Origin: Occultella aeris
Lineage (GTDB): Bacteria; Actinomycetota; Actinomycetes; Actinomycetales; Beutenbergiaceae
Assembly (NCBI RefSeq): GCF_902703175.1
Contig: NZ_CACRYJ010000004.1
Span: forward strand, 186,001-250,000
Length of the DNA stretch: 64,000 nt
Reading direction: 5' to 3'
Shown here: positions 16,246 to 24,800 of the stretch, piece after piece
Layout: every line of letters starts with the position of its first letter
Position numbering within the stretch: the stretch's first letter is position 1
Notes under the pieces: model-generated
Databases searched by the model: none
Told to the model about the DNA's origin: nothing
What the model saw: only the letters and a program-made list of their open reading frames with translations
Translations under genes and position numbers: made by a program

Positions 16246-17289
16246 ATGACCGATATCGCCGATCGCGCTGGACCAGCGCGCCCCCGACGAGTGACCCTGC
16301 GCCAGGTGGCGGACCTGGCGGGGGTGTCGACAGCGACCGTCTCCTACGTGCTGTCCGGGAGGCGGGGCGGCTCGGAGGTCTCTGCCGAGACCAGCGAGCG
16401 GGTCCGGGCCGCGGCCGCCCAGCTCGAGTACGTACCCAACCAGGCCGCCCGCGCGGTCCGCACCGGCCGGACCGATGTGGTGCTGCTCTCGCTCACCATG
16501 CTCGCGGACCCGTGGAGCCAGAGCGTGATCGACGCGGTGGTCCCGGCCGTGCGTGACCGTGGCAAGACCGCGTTGGTGCTGCCCGACTCCGACTGGTGCA
16601 CCGCCCTCGACCGGGTGCAGGCCGACGCTGTCTTCATCGACGCGGTGACGCCCGCACAGACCCCGCGGTTGCGTGCGCTGGCCCGTCAGCTGCGGCTGGT
16701 CGCCTTCTCCGAGACGCTCGATCCGGACGGGTTCGACGTGGTTCGCTCCTCGGACGTGCCCGGCTGTCGGATCGCCCTGGCGCACCTGCTGACGTCGCAC
16801 GAGCGGATCGGTAGCCTGACCTCGGTCGGATCGAGCGGAGGCCGCAACGTCCGGCACGGCGTCTGGGAGAAGGCGATGCAGGATGCCGGGCTGCCCCACG
16901 ACGACTCCTTGGTCGCCGAGTTCCGCGGCAGCTCGGCGAGCGCATACCGGGCTGCCATCGACCTCCTCAGCCGCTCAGACCGACCGACGGCGATCTACGC
17001 CACCACGGACTTCGCCGCGATCGCCGCGGTGAACGCCGCTCAGCGGCTGCGTCTCGACGTCCCGGGCGAGGTCGCCGTGATCGGCGTAGGCAACGCTCGT
17101 GAGACCGAGCTCGTCTCCCCCAGCATCTCCTCCGTCGGTCCCCGCGACCTGTTCACCTCGCTGGCCACGCTGCTGACGCGTCGTGCCCAGGGCGACGACA
17201 GCCCGGGCGAGCTACACGAGTTCGTCTGGGAGCTCTTCGCTCGCGAGTCCACGACCGGCACCACCGACCACATGAAGGCATCCTCGTGA
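16246..17289 (+). CDS. LacI-family transcriptional regulator
   Basis: 347 residues. The N-terminal headpiece VTLRQVADLAGVSTATVSYV, then LSGRRGGSEVSAETSERVRA and AAQLEYVPNQAARAVRTGRT, is a complete LacI helix-turn-helix and hinge. The rest is a periplasmic-binding-like sugar sensor ending in an FTSLATLL segment. It is encoded inside the importer operon, and its stop overlaps the GTG start of the next gene by four bases. The palindrome TAATCGATTA at 12495-12504 is the best candidate operator. It likely represses the cluster until a sugar from the imported glycan binds. Confidence 0.92.
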   Translation: MTDIADRAGPARPRRVTLRQVADLAGVSTATVSYVLSGRRGGSEVSAETSERVRAAAAQLEYVPNQAARAVRTGRTDVVLLSLTMLADPWSQSVIDAVVPAVRDRGKTALVLPDSDWCTALDRVQADAVFIDAVTPAQTPRLRALARQLRLVAFSETLDPDGFDVVRSSDVPGCRIALAHLLTSHERIGSLTSVGSSGGRNVRHGVWEKAMQDAGLPHDDSLVAEFRGSSASAYRAAIDLLSRSDRPTAIYATTDFAAIAAVNAAQRLRLDVPGEVAVIGVGNARETELVSPSISSVGPRDLFTSLATLLTRRAQGDDSPGELHEFVWELFARESTTGTTDHMKASS

Positions 17290-18458
17290 CCATCAAGATC
17301 GGCATCATCGGCTTCGGCCTGCGCTCCGGCCTCTGGCGCCATGCGCACCGCCCCGACCAGGGCGTCGAGGTGGTGGCGGCCTGCGACACCTCGGAGCGTG
17401 GGCGCGCGGACGCCGTCGCCGCGTTGCCCGCGACGGCACTGGTCACCGGTGACCTCGACGAGCTCCTCGGTCTCGGTCTCGATGCCGTGCTGGTGACCAC
17501 ACCCGACCACCAGCACCACGCGCCGACCATCGCGGCGCTCGAGGCCGGGTCTGCGGTGTTCTGCGAGAAGCCGCTCGGCATCACCGTCGAGGAGTGCGAC
17601 GACATGCTGGCCACCGCGCAGCGCACGGGCAGTCGGCTCTATGTCGGTCACAACATGCGTCACATGCCCATGGTGGTCGAGATGCGCCGGCTGATCCAGG
17701 AAGGCAGGATCGGGCAGGTCAAGGCCGTCTGGTGCCGGCACTTCGTCGGCCACGGTGGCGACTACTACTTCAAGGACTGGCACGCCGACCGCAGCAAGAC
17801 CACCGGTCTGCTGCTGCAGAAGGGTGCCCACGACCTCGACGTCATCCACTGGCTGGCCGGAGGGTTCGCCACGACCGTGGCGGCAATAGGCGACCTGATG
17901 GTCTATGGCGACATCACCGACCGCCAGGACCGGGGGCAGCAGCGCATGGGCGACTGGCACAGCCTCGACAACTGGCCGCCGACCGCACAGACCGGGCTGC
18001 ACCCGGTGGTGGACGTCGAGGACATCTCGATGATGACCATGCGGCTCGACAACGGCGTGCTGGCGTCCTACCAGCAGTGCCACTTCACCCCCGACTACTG
18101 GCGCAACTACACCGTGATCGGCACCGAGGGCCGGATCGAGAACCAGGGGGACGGCCCGGGCGACACGATCGGGCTGTGGAACCGGCGACACTCCGGCTAC
18201 GCCGAGCCCGACGAGACGTTCACGGTCCCGGCGGCCGAGGGTGGCCACGGCGGCGCCGATCCGCTGCTGATATCGGAGTTCCTGCGGTTCGTGAGCAACG
18301 GCGGGCACACTGACACATCGCCGGTCGCCGCGCGGATGTCGGTGGCGGCCGGGGTGGTCGCGACGGAGTCACTGCGCTCCGACGGCTCCGCCCGTCCAGT
18401 GCCGCCACTGCCCGCCGAACTGATCGACTACTTCGAGCGCGGTCAGGTGGAGGCTTGA
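17286..18458 (+). CDS. Gfo/Idh/MocA family oxidoreductase
   Basis: 390 residues. An N-terminal Rossmann fold (IKIGIIGFGLRSGLWRHAHR) binds NAD(P). The CEKPLGITVEECDDML motif carries the conserved catalytic Lys of the EKP signature, and KGAHDLDVIHWLAG gives the usual His/Asp pair. The C-terminal alpha/beta domain forms the sugar site. Enzymes of this family oxidise or reduce sugars, inositols or sugar acids, often at C3 in glycoside catabolism. The GTG start overlaps the LacI stop (GTGA), and the next gene begins 5 bp downstream, so it acts in the same pathway as the importer and the DUF6067 glycosidase. Confidence 0.92.
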   Translation: MTIKIGIIGFGLRSGLWRHAHRPDQGVEVVAACDTSERGRADAVAALPATALVTGDLDELLGLGLDAVLVTTPDHQHHAPTIAALEAGSAVFCEKPLGITVEECDDMLATAQRTGSRLYVGHNMRHMPMVVEMRRLIQEGRIGQVKAVWCRHFVGHGGDYYFKDWHADRSKTTGLLLQKGAHDLDVIHWLAGGFATTVAAIGDLMVYGDITDRQDRGQQRMGDWHSLDNWPPTAQTGLHPVVDVEDISMMTMRLDNGVLASYQQCHFTPDYWRNYTVIGTEGRIENQGDGPGDTIGLWNRRHSGYAEPDETFTVPAAEGGHGGADPLLISEFLRFVSNGGHTDTSPVAARMSVAAGVVATESLRSDGSARPVPPLPAELIDYFERGQVEA

Positions 18459-18462
18459 GGAC

Positions 18463-21399
18463 GTGACCGACCCAGGCCCAGAAGGCCATCCTGAACTGAC
18501 CTGCGGCCTCGGGCAGTGGGACGCGTACGCCTACGGGAACCACCGGATCGTGGTGTCGGTGCTCGAGGAAGCCCCGTGTGTCCGGGTGGTGGTGCCGTGG
18601 CGCCGGCACGACCACGATCACCACCTGGTCGACACCTGGGTCGTCGCCGCCGGCGGGACTCGCATCCGGAACGTCGTCCGCGGCCGGATCGATCTCGACG
18701 CCGGTGAGCTTGCCTTCGAGCCGATCGCCGGCCCGGGCGAGTACCACGTCTACTACCTGCCGTACTCCCTCACCGGCAGCGCCCACTACCCGCGGGCCGC
18801 CTACCGGACCGTGACCCCGACCGCCGACCCCGCGTGGATCCATCGGACCGGACTGGGCGATGGCACCAGGTGGCCGGAGCTGCCGCTGGCGACCGCGGTG
18901 CGCTACGAGGCCAGGTCGGCGATCGACTCCTTCGCACCTATGGGGTTCGCGGCGACCGCCGCCGAGGAAGGCGCTCTCGCCGAGCGTTGTCGCGACCTCC
19001 CGTTCGTGCTCTACCCCGAGGACAGCAACCATCCCTTCGGCCGCGGTGACTACCTGCCCGCGCGGTGGAGCCGGGCTGAACCTGGGGCGCCGCTGCGGCT
19101 GGAGACCGACCGAGGTACCCTCCGGACCTTCCAGCTGGGCGTCTGGGCACGGCAGGACCTGAGCGACATCGAGGTCGAGGTCGGTGGCCTGCCGTTGCCC
19201 GCCCGACACCTCACCGGCGGCGGGACCGACGCCCGCGGCCGGAGCTTCTCGGCCGCGCTGCCCACCACCGCCGGTCACGCGCGGTCGTTGTGGATCGGGA
19301 TGGAGGTACCTGCCGACGCCGCTCCTGGTCCGCACCCCGGCCAGATCGCGGTCACCGCCGGCGGAGTGCGCCAGGTCGTCGAGGTGACGCTCGTCGTCGG
19401 CGAGCGGGTCGTGACCGACGGCGGGATCGCCATCGACCCGATGGCGCGGCTCGGGTGGCTGGACTCCACCACCGGCCACGACGGCGAGGTCGTCCAGCCG
19501 CTCCTGCCGGTGCGACGCGACGGCGACCTGCTGCAGATCCTCGGCCGCACCGTGCAGGTCGGCGCGAACGGGCTGCCGAGCCGGCTCAGCTCGTCGTTCT
19601 CACCCGCCGTGACCGCGGTGGACCATGCGCCCCGCGAGCTGCTGGCCGGACCGATCACCTTCGACGTCGGCGCCGACGTGCGCTGGGGACCGGTCGCCTA
19701 CGAGCAGCGCGTCCCGGGCCGGGTGACCTGGCAGCGCACCGGGCAGTCCTCCGAGATGCGACTGGAGCTGACCGGCTCGCTCGAGGCAGACGGCTGCCTG
19801 CAGCAGCGGATCGTGCTCCACGCCGACACCGACGCCGCGCTGAACCTCGACGACGTGTCGCTCTCGGTGCCGCTGCGTCGAGACGTGGCGCGCTACCTGA
19901 TGGGTCTGGGTCAGCTCGGTCGATCCTGCCCGGACAGCCTCGACTGGACCTGGCAGGTGGCCACCGCCAACCAGGACGCGCTCTGGGTGGGTGACGTCAA
20001 CGCCGGGGTGCAGGTGTCGTGGCGGGACCAGCACTACCGCAGGCCGCTCAACACGAACTACTACACCGAGCGGCCGTTGCTCGAGCCCGAGTCGTGGGGC
20101 AACGCAGGCCGCGGCGGCGTCCGGCTGCGCACCGAGGGCGACGTCCGGTCGCTGTCGGCGTTCACGGGTCCGTTGCAGCTGCCGGCCGGCGGCACCCGTA
20201 CCTTCGATGTCCGGCTGCTGCTGACACCCTTCAAGCCGCTGACGCCGGAGCGGCACCTGAACGAGCGGTACGTGCACGCCTACACCGAGCCCGCCGCGGT
20301 CGCGACGTACGGTGGCAACGTCATCAACCTCCACCACGCCACCCCGGTGAACCCCTACATCAACGACCCGATGCGGGCGATCGAGGACCTGCGAGCGTTC
20401 GTCGACGAGGCCCACCGGCGCGGGCAGCGGGTCAAGGTCTACGACACCGTGCGGGAGCTGACGCGGCACGTGCCCGAGCTGGCCGCGCTGATCGCCCTCG
20501 ACCACGAGGTGCTCGCGGCAGGGCCGGGCGGCGGTCACCCCTGGCTGCAGGAGCACCTGCCCGGCGACCATGTCCCCGGCTGGGTGGCCCCCGACGTCGA
20601 GGACGTCGCCGTGGTCACGACCGGCGACTCCCGCTGGCACAACGTCTACGTGCGCAGCGTCGAGCACCTCGCTGAGCACGTCGGCGTCGACGGGCTGTAC
20701 CTCGACGACGTCGCCTTCGACCGGACCACCATGAAGCGGCTGCGCACGGTGCTGGCGCGGCACCGTCCGGATCCCCTGGTCGACCTGCACTCCGCCAACC
20801 AGTTCAACGCGTCCGACGGCTACGCCTCCAGCGCCAACCTGTATCTCGAGCTGTTCCCGTACCTGGACCGGCTGTGGCTCGGCGAGTATGTCGACTACGA
20901 GGGCACCGACCCTGCCTACTGGCTCGTCGAGGTGTCGGGTATCCCGTTCGGGCTGATGGGCGAGATGCTGCAGGACGGCGGCAACCCGTGGCGGGGCATG
21001 GCGTTCGGGATGACCGCACGGGCGCCGCGGGTGGACAACCGCCCGCTGTGGAACGCCTGGGACCAGCTGGGCCTGCCCGCGATGACGATGACCGGCTGGT
21101 GGTCGGCGGACGCACCGGTACGCACCGACCGTGACGACGTCCTGGCCACCACGTTCGCTGGCGACGGCCGGGCCGTCGTCGCGGTCGCGAGTTGGGCCCC
21201 GGAGCCGTGCGAGGTGTCCCTGGTCGTGGACGGATCGACGTTCGGGATGTCGATGGACGAGATCGTCGTCTCCGCGCCTGAGATCGCCGGGTTCCAGCCC
21301 GCGGCCCGCTACCGGATCGACGAGCCGATCCTCATCGAGCCCGGTCGCGGCCTCCTGCTGCACCTCCACCGGGCTCCGCCGTCGAGCGCCGGACGGTGA
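18463..21399 (+). CDS. Large cytoplasmic glycoside hydrolase-like protein (DUF6067 type)
   Basis: 978 residues, no signal peptide. The N-terminal ~550 residues are beta-rich. The C-terminal half contains NVINLHHATPVNPYINDPMR, VKVYDTVRELTRHVPELAAL, EHVGVDGLYLDDVAFDRTTM and FPYLDRLWLGEYVDYEG. These resemble the TIM-barrel of DUF6067/DUF4091-type glycoside hydrolases, in which an acidic pair after GLYLDD would be catalytic. It starts at GTG 18463 behind GGTGGAGG and closes the importer operon, so it probably cleaves the imported oligosaccharide inside the cell. The family assignment rests on remembered motif resemblance; the substrate is not known. Confidence 0.75.
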   Translation: MTDPGPEGHPELTCGLGQWDAYAYGNHRIVVSVLEEAPCVRVVVPWRRHDHDHHLVDTWVVAAGGTRIRNVVRGRIDLDAGELAFEPIAGPGEYHVYYLPYSLTGSAHYPRAAYRTVTPTADPAWIHRTGLGDGTRWPELPLATAVRYEARSAIDSFAPMGFAATAAEEGALAERCRDLPFVLYPEDSNHPFGRGDYLPARWSRAEPGAPLRLETDRGTLRTFQLGVWARQDLSDIEVEVGGLPLPARHLTGGGTDARGRSFSAALPTTAGHARSLWIGMEVPADAAPGPHPGQIAVTAGGVRQVVEVTLVVGERVVTDGGIAIDPMARLGWLDSTTGHDGEVVQPLLPVRRDGDLLQILGRTVQVGANGLPSRLSSSFSPAVTAVDHAPRELLAGPITFDVGADVRWGPVAYEQRVPGRVTWQRTGQSSEMRLELTGSLEADGCLQQRIVLHADTDAALNLDDVSLSVPLRRDVARYLMGLGQLGRSCPDSLDWTWQVATANQDALWVGDVNAGVQVSWRDQHYRRPLNTNYYTERPLLEPESWGNAGRGGVRLRTEGDVRSLSAFTGPLQLPAGGTRTFDVRLLLTPFKPLTPERHLNERYVHAYTEPAAVATYGGNVINLHHATPVNPYINDPMRAIEDLRAFVDEAHRRGQRVKVYDTVRELTRHVPELAALIALDHEVLAAGPGGGHPWLQEHLPGDHVPGWVAPDVEDVAVVTTGDSRWHNVYVRSVEHLAEHVGVDGLYLDDVAFDRTTMKRLRTVLARHRPDPLVDLHSANQFNASDGYASSANLYLELFPYLDRLWLGEYVDYEGTDPAYWLVEVSGIPFGLMGEMLQDGGNPWRGMAFGMTARAPRVDNRPLWNAWDQLGLPAMTMTGWWSADAPVRTDRDDVLATTFAGDGRAVVAVASWAPEPCEVSLVVDGSTFGMSMDEIVVSAPEIAGFQPAARYRIDEPILIEPGRGLLLHLHRAPPSSAGR

Positions 21400-21520
21400 G
21401 CTCGACTGGCAGCGTGCGCAGGCCGGGCTCGGCAGGACCCGCACCCAGCAGCAGGTCGACGGCGGCGCTGCCCAACTCTGCTGCCGGCACCGCGACCGAC
21501 GTGAGCGAGGGCGCGAGCAA
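21332..21520 (-). pseudogene. C-terminal remnant of a LacI/GalR regulator
   Basis: Minus-strand codons read LAPSLTSVAVPAAELGSAAV, then DLLLGAGPAEPGLRTLPVEL and TVRRSTA, then a Gly/Arg tail to a stop at 21332. This is the standard end of LacI-family proteins (P-x-L-T-x-V, E-L-G, A-x-x-L-L, L-P-x-E-L-x-x-R-x-S-T). No helix-turn-helix or sensor core is found upstream. It overlaps the 3' end of the plus-strand DUF6067 gene, implying a deletion joined the two. Confidence 0.65.
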
Positions 21521-21564
21521 ACTGCTCTACGAGAGCGGAGTCCTGGCTCAGGCCAGCGGCTCGA

Positions 21565-21935
21565 TCACGGCCCATGGCTCGCGTCGCGGCTCAGTTGCAC
21601 GGGCCGACCAGCACCCAGCACCGCCGCGATCTCGGCCCAGCGGCGTGGGGCGTCCCGCTCCTCGACCCGCAGCCCGACCTGGCCCGCTCCCTCGGCGAGC
21701 GCCCGGTCGGCGGCCTCTGCGCGGTCGCGCAGGATCTCTGCTGGTTCGGCGCCGACCAGGTCGAGCCCGACGAGCCATTCGATCGCACGCGACTCGGCCC
21801 GCGCCTCTCGAGTGCCAGTTCCAGGCGACGCAGCACCGCTGGGTCGGCCACGGCAGCCGTGAACAGCTCCATGTCCAGGTATCCCGCTCGAGAGCCGAAC
21901 GGCTCGATCGAGATCCACCCTCCTCGTCACAAGCC
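21565..21935 (-). pseudogene. Decayed UPF0158-family gene
   Basis: On the minus strand one frame reads GWISIEPFGSRAGYLDMELF, TAAVADPAVLRRLELALE, matching the UPF0158 pattern (Y-x-D-M-E-x-F-I-A-T-V). A different frame then continues ARAESRAIEWLVGLDLVG, which matches the later R-R-A-L-E-W-L segment. The family's central G-R-G-A-F-R-R-F block is missing, so an internal deletion plus frame change inactivated the gene. The remaining 3' part ends near 21565. Confidence 0.55.
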
Positions 21936-21962
21936 CAGGGGCGGGGCAGATCGGTCCATTCG

Positions 21963-22631
21963 TCAACCGGCGAGCCCGTAGACCTTCGCCCGGTGTGCCT
22001 CGAACTGGCGCCGTCCGACCAGGCTGAACAGCACCCTGGCCGGCACCGGCAGGTTCGCGCGCATCCAGGCCTGACGCTCCGCCGGGTCGTCGAAGGCGTC
22101 CAGCATCATCCCGAGCTGGATGAACTGGCGGTCCCGCGGCACCGAGGCGCGGCCGTGCTCACCGAGGACGTCCCACTCGGCCTGCGTCATCGACACCTGC
22201 GCGATCGGCAGGATCTGGTCCTCCTCCTGGCCGAGGTGGCGCAGCAGCGTGGCTAGCAGTTCGTCGAGCACCGCGGCGGCCCGCTCCCGGTCAGCGGCGG
22301 ACGCGCCGGCCCGCCAGGCAGGCAGGACCTCGCGCAGATCGGTGATCAGGGCAGTGGCCTCCGCGTGCTGGGCCCGCATCTGTCCCACGTGCAGTGCGCA
22401 GCCGGGCGAGCGTGACTCGAGCTTGTCCCAGAGGAGGTCATCCTCGGTGTGGTGATGACCGTGCAGGCCGTCGGCGATCTCCGAGACGTGGTCGGCGACG
22501 ATCGTGGCGCGGGGCACGTCACCCTCGGCCACGCCCCGGACGAGGACGGGTGCGTCGGTGAACACCCGGCGCAGGAGACGGTGGATGACGAACATGTCAT
22601 CGGTGTTGCAGGTCAGTGCGGACGTGTCCAT
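21963..22631 (-). CDS. Hemerythrin HHE-domain protein
   Basis: 222 residues. The N-terminal 150 residues form the four-helix hemerythrin-like bundle. Likely diiron ligands are His in MFVIHRLLRR, the His cluster with Glu-Asp in GLHGHHHTEDDLLWDKL, His in MRAQHAEATALI and the His-Glu-Glu-Asp segment RHLGQEEDQILPI. The C-terminal ~65 residues are a tail often found in actinobacterial members. Such proteins bind oxygen, iron or nitric oxide, or sense redox. It is a single gene divergent from the ABC exporter, with a 250-bp spacer. Confidence 0.85.
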   Translation of the reverse strand: MDTSALTCNTDDMFVIHRLLRRVFTDAPVLVRGVAEGDVPRATIVADHVSEIADGLHGHHHTEDDLLWDKLESRSPGCALHVGQMRAQHAEATALITDLREVLPAWRAGASAADRERAAAVLDELLATLLRHLGQEEDQILPIAQVSMTQAEWDVLGEHGRASVPRDRQFIQLGMMLDAFDDPAERQAWMRANLPVPARVLFSLVGRRQFEAHRAKVYGLAG

Positions 22632-22881
22632 GCGGGACCTCTCGAACGTGGGCGAGCCGACCGGCTCGGGTGGGGAGTGAGCCGAGCGTAGGTTCGGGCG
22701 GCCGGGCGGGGACAGGGTGAAAGCGCAGGTCGGACGGGTGAAAGTACGCGCGCGGAGGGGGCCGTAAGGGGGGCGAACTCAGGCAGCCGGACGTCCTCCG
22801 GAAGTCCCTGAGGTAGCGGACCGACCCTGACCTCTACTGCTCGTAGCGTCGTTCCCACAACGACCGAGGAGGCACTGCGCC

Positions 22882-23862
22882 ATGATCCACACCGAAGGCC
22901 TGACGAAGGATTTCGTCGTCAGTCGCAAGGAGACCGTGCACGCCGTGCGCGGCATCGATCTCGACGTCGCACCAGGGGAACTCGTCGCGATCCTTGGCCC
23001 GAACGGGGCCGGCAAGACCACCACGATGCGGATGCTCACCACGCTGCTCGCCCCGACGTCCGGTTCGGCGCGGGTTGCCGGGTTCGACGTGGTGACCGAG
23101 CCCGGGCAGGTGCGCCGCCGGATCGGTTATGTGGGTCAAGGCAACGGCGCCGGGCACAACCAGCGCGCCGCGGACGAGCTGTACTCGCAGGGCGTCACCT
23201 ACGGGCTGTCCCGCGCCGACTCGCGCCGCCGGGCCGGCGAACTGCTCGAGTCCCTCGACCTCGCCGGAAAGGCACAGCGCAAGGTGACCGACCTCTCCGG
23301 CGGTCAGCGCCGCCGTCTCGATGTGGCGATGGGACTCATGCACGCTCCGCCGCTCCTCGTCCTCGATGAGCCCTCCACCGGCCTGGACCCGCAGAACCGG
23401 GCGAACCTGTGGGAGCACATCACCGCGATGCGGACGACGTTCGACATCACCGTCCTGCTCACCACGCACTACCTCGACGAGGCCGACTCGATGGCCGAGC
23501 GGGTGGTCGTGGTCGACCACGGCGAGGTGATCGCCGACGACACCCCGGACGCGCTCAAGACCCAACTCGCCGGCGACCTGCTCGTGGTCACCACTGACGC
23601 CCCCGACGGCGCGGCGCAACTCGCGCGGGTCGTCGAACGGTGGCAGGGGGCGAGCGAGGTGACCCTGACCGGCACCCGGATCAGCGCGCGGATCGCGAAC
23701 GGCACCACGCGCGTGGCCGAACTCGTCCACACGGCCGACGCGGCCGCCGTCGGGCTTTCCGACGTGCAGGTGCGCCGCCCCACCCTGGACGACGTATTCC
23801 TGAACCTGACCGGACGGAGCCTGCGCGAGAGCGGGACCGAGAACGAGGAGGTGGCGGCATGA
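22882..23862 (+). CDS. ABC exporter ATP-binding protein (DrrA-like)
   Basis: 326 residues. Walker A GPNGAGKTT (about 40-48), Q-loop region GYVGQGNGAGHNQRA, signature LSGGQRRRLDVAMGL, Walker B LLVLDEPSTGLDP and the H-loop TTHYLDEAD are all intact. The C-terminal ~100 residues match the DrrA/NatA-type extension. It energises export of a drug, lipid or similar hydrophobic compound with the permease that overlaps it by four bases. The start at ATG 22882 follows GAGGAGG. Confidence 0.92.
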   Translation: MIHTEGLTKDFVVSRKETVHAVRGIDLDVAPGELVAILGPNGAGKTTTMRMLTTLLAPTSGSARVAGFDVVTEPGQVRRRIGYVGQGNGAGHNQRAADELYSQGVTYGLSRADSRRRAGELLESLDLAGKAQRKVTDLSGGQRRRLDVAMGLMHAPPLLVLDEPSTGLDPQNRANLWEHITAMRTTFDITVLLTTHYLDEADSMAERVVVVDHGEVIADDTPDALKTQLAGDLLVVTTDAPDGAAQLARVVERWQGASEVTLTGTRISARIANGTTRVAELVHTADAAAVGLSDVQVRRPTLDDVFLNLTGRSLRESGTENEEVAA

Positions 23863-24680
23863 GCGCGACGACCCTGACCCCGACCGGGGCCGTGACGACC
23901 GACTCGCGGATGGAGCGGAGCTCCTTCGCCCGGGACACCGGCATCGTCCTGATGCGCGAGCTGCGGCCGATGCTCCGGGACCCGTTCTCCCTGGTCTTCG
24001 GGCTGGTGCAGCCGATCGTGTTCCTGGCCCTGTTCGGCCCGCTGCTCGGCGGCAGTCTGGCCGGGTCGGTGCCGGGCGGCAGCGTCTGGCAGTGGTTCGT
24101 TCCCGCGATCCTGGTGATGACCGCCCTGTTCGGGTCCTCGACTGTGGGCTCCAACCTGCTCTACGAGATGCAGACCGGCGCGCACGAGCGGATGCTCGTG
24201 ACCCCTCTGTCCCGCTCGTCGCTGCTCGTCGGCCGGGCCCTGAAGGAGATGGTCACCCTCGGCGCGCAGGCGGTGCTGATCGTGGCCGTGATGGTGCCGT
24301 TCGGGTTCCGGCTGTACCCGGCCGGCGCGGTGCTGGGGCTCGCGCTGCTTGCGGTGTTCGGCATCGGGCTCGGCTCGCTCAGCTACGCGCTCGCGATCGC
24401 CGTGCGCAAGCAGGACTGGATGTTCTGGGTGGTCCAGCAGACATTCCTGTTCCCGCTGATGATCCTGTCCGGCATGCTGCTGCCGTTGGAGTCCGGTCCC
24501 GGGTGGATGCAGGTCCTGTCCCGGTTCAACCCGCTCACCTACATCGTCGACGCCGAGCGGGCGCTGTTCTCTGGCGAGATCGCCACGGCGACCGTGGCGT
24601 GGGGCGTGGTCGCCGCGGTGGCGACCCTCGCCGTCGGGCTCGCGGTCGGGATCCGGGGGATGCGGCGCAGCGCCGATTGA
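23859..24680 (+). CDS. ABC-2 type exporter permease (DrrB-like)
   Basis: 273 residues, about six membrane helices after a cytoplasmic start. RELRPMLRDPFSLVFGLVQP, then the helix block around FVPAILVMTALFGSSTVGSN, EMQTGAHERMLVTPLSRSSL and FPLMILSGMLLPLESGPGWM are the landmarks of ABC-2 permeases. The segment E-x-x-x-G-x-x-E-R-M-L-V-T-P is the conserved coupling region. ATG 23859 overlaps the ATPase stop (ATGA), so the two subunits are coupled. Two such subunits plus two ATPases would form the exporter. Confidence 0.92.
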   Translation: MSATTLTPTGAVTTDSRMERSSFARDTGIVLMRELRPMLRDPFSLVFGLVQPIVFLALFGPLLGGSLAGSVPGGSVWQWFVPAILVMTALFGSSTVGSNLLYEMQTGAHERMLVTPLSRSSLLVGRALKEMVTLGAQAVLIVAVMVPFGFRLYPAGAVLGLALLAVFGIGLGSLSYALAIAVRKQDWMFWVVQQTFLFPLMILSGMLLPLESGPGWMQVLSRFNPLTYIVDAERALFSGEIATATVAWGVVAAVATLAVGLAVGIRGMRRSAD

Positions 24681-24800
24681 TCCGATCCGGGCAGACGCGG
24701 CGCACCGGGACCGGACCGGCGCGCCGCTTCCGTGTCGGTGCAGCGGGTGATCCGCGGACCCGTGGCGCGACGGAGCCGCGGATCGTGCCAGGATTGCCCT

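Noticed and set aside
21396-22256. 286-residue plus-strand frame after the DUF6067 gene
   Set aside because: It is antisense to the LacI and UPF0158 remnants and the hemerythrin gene and contains no motif.
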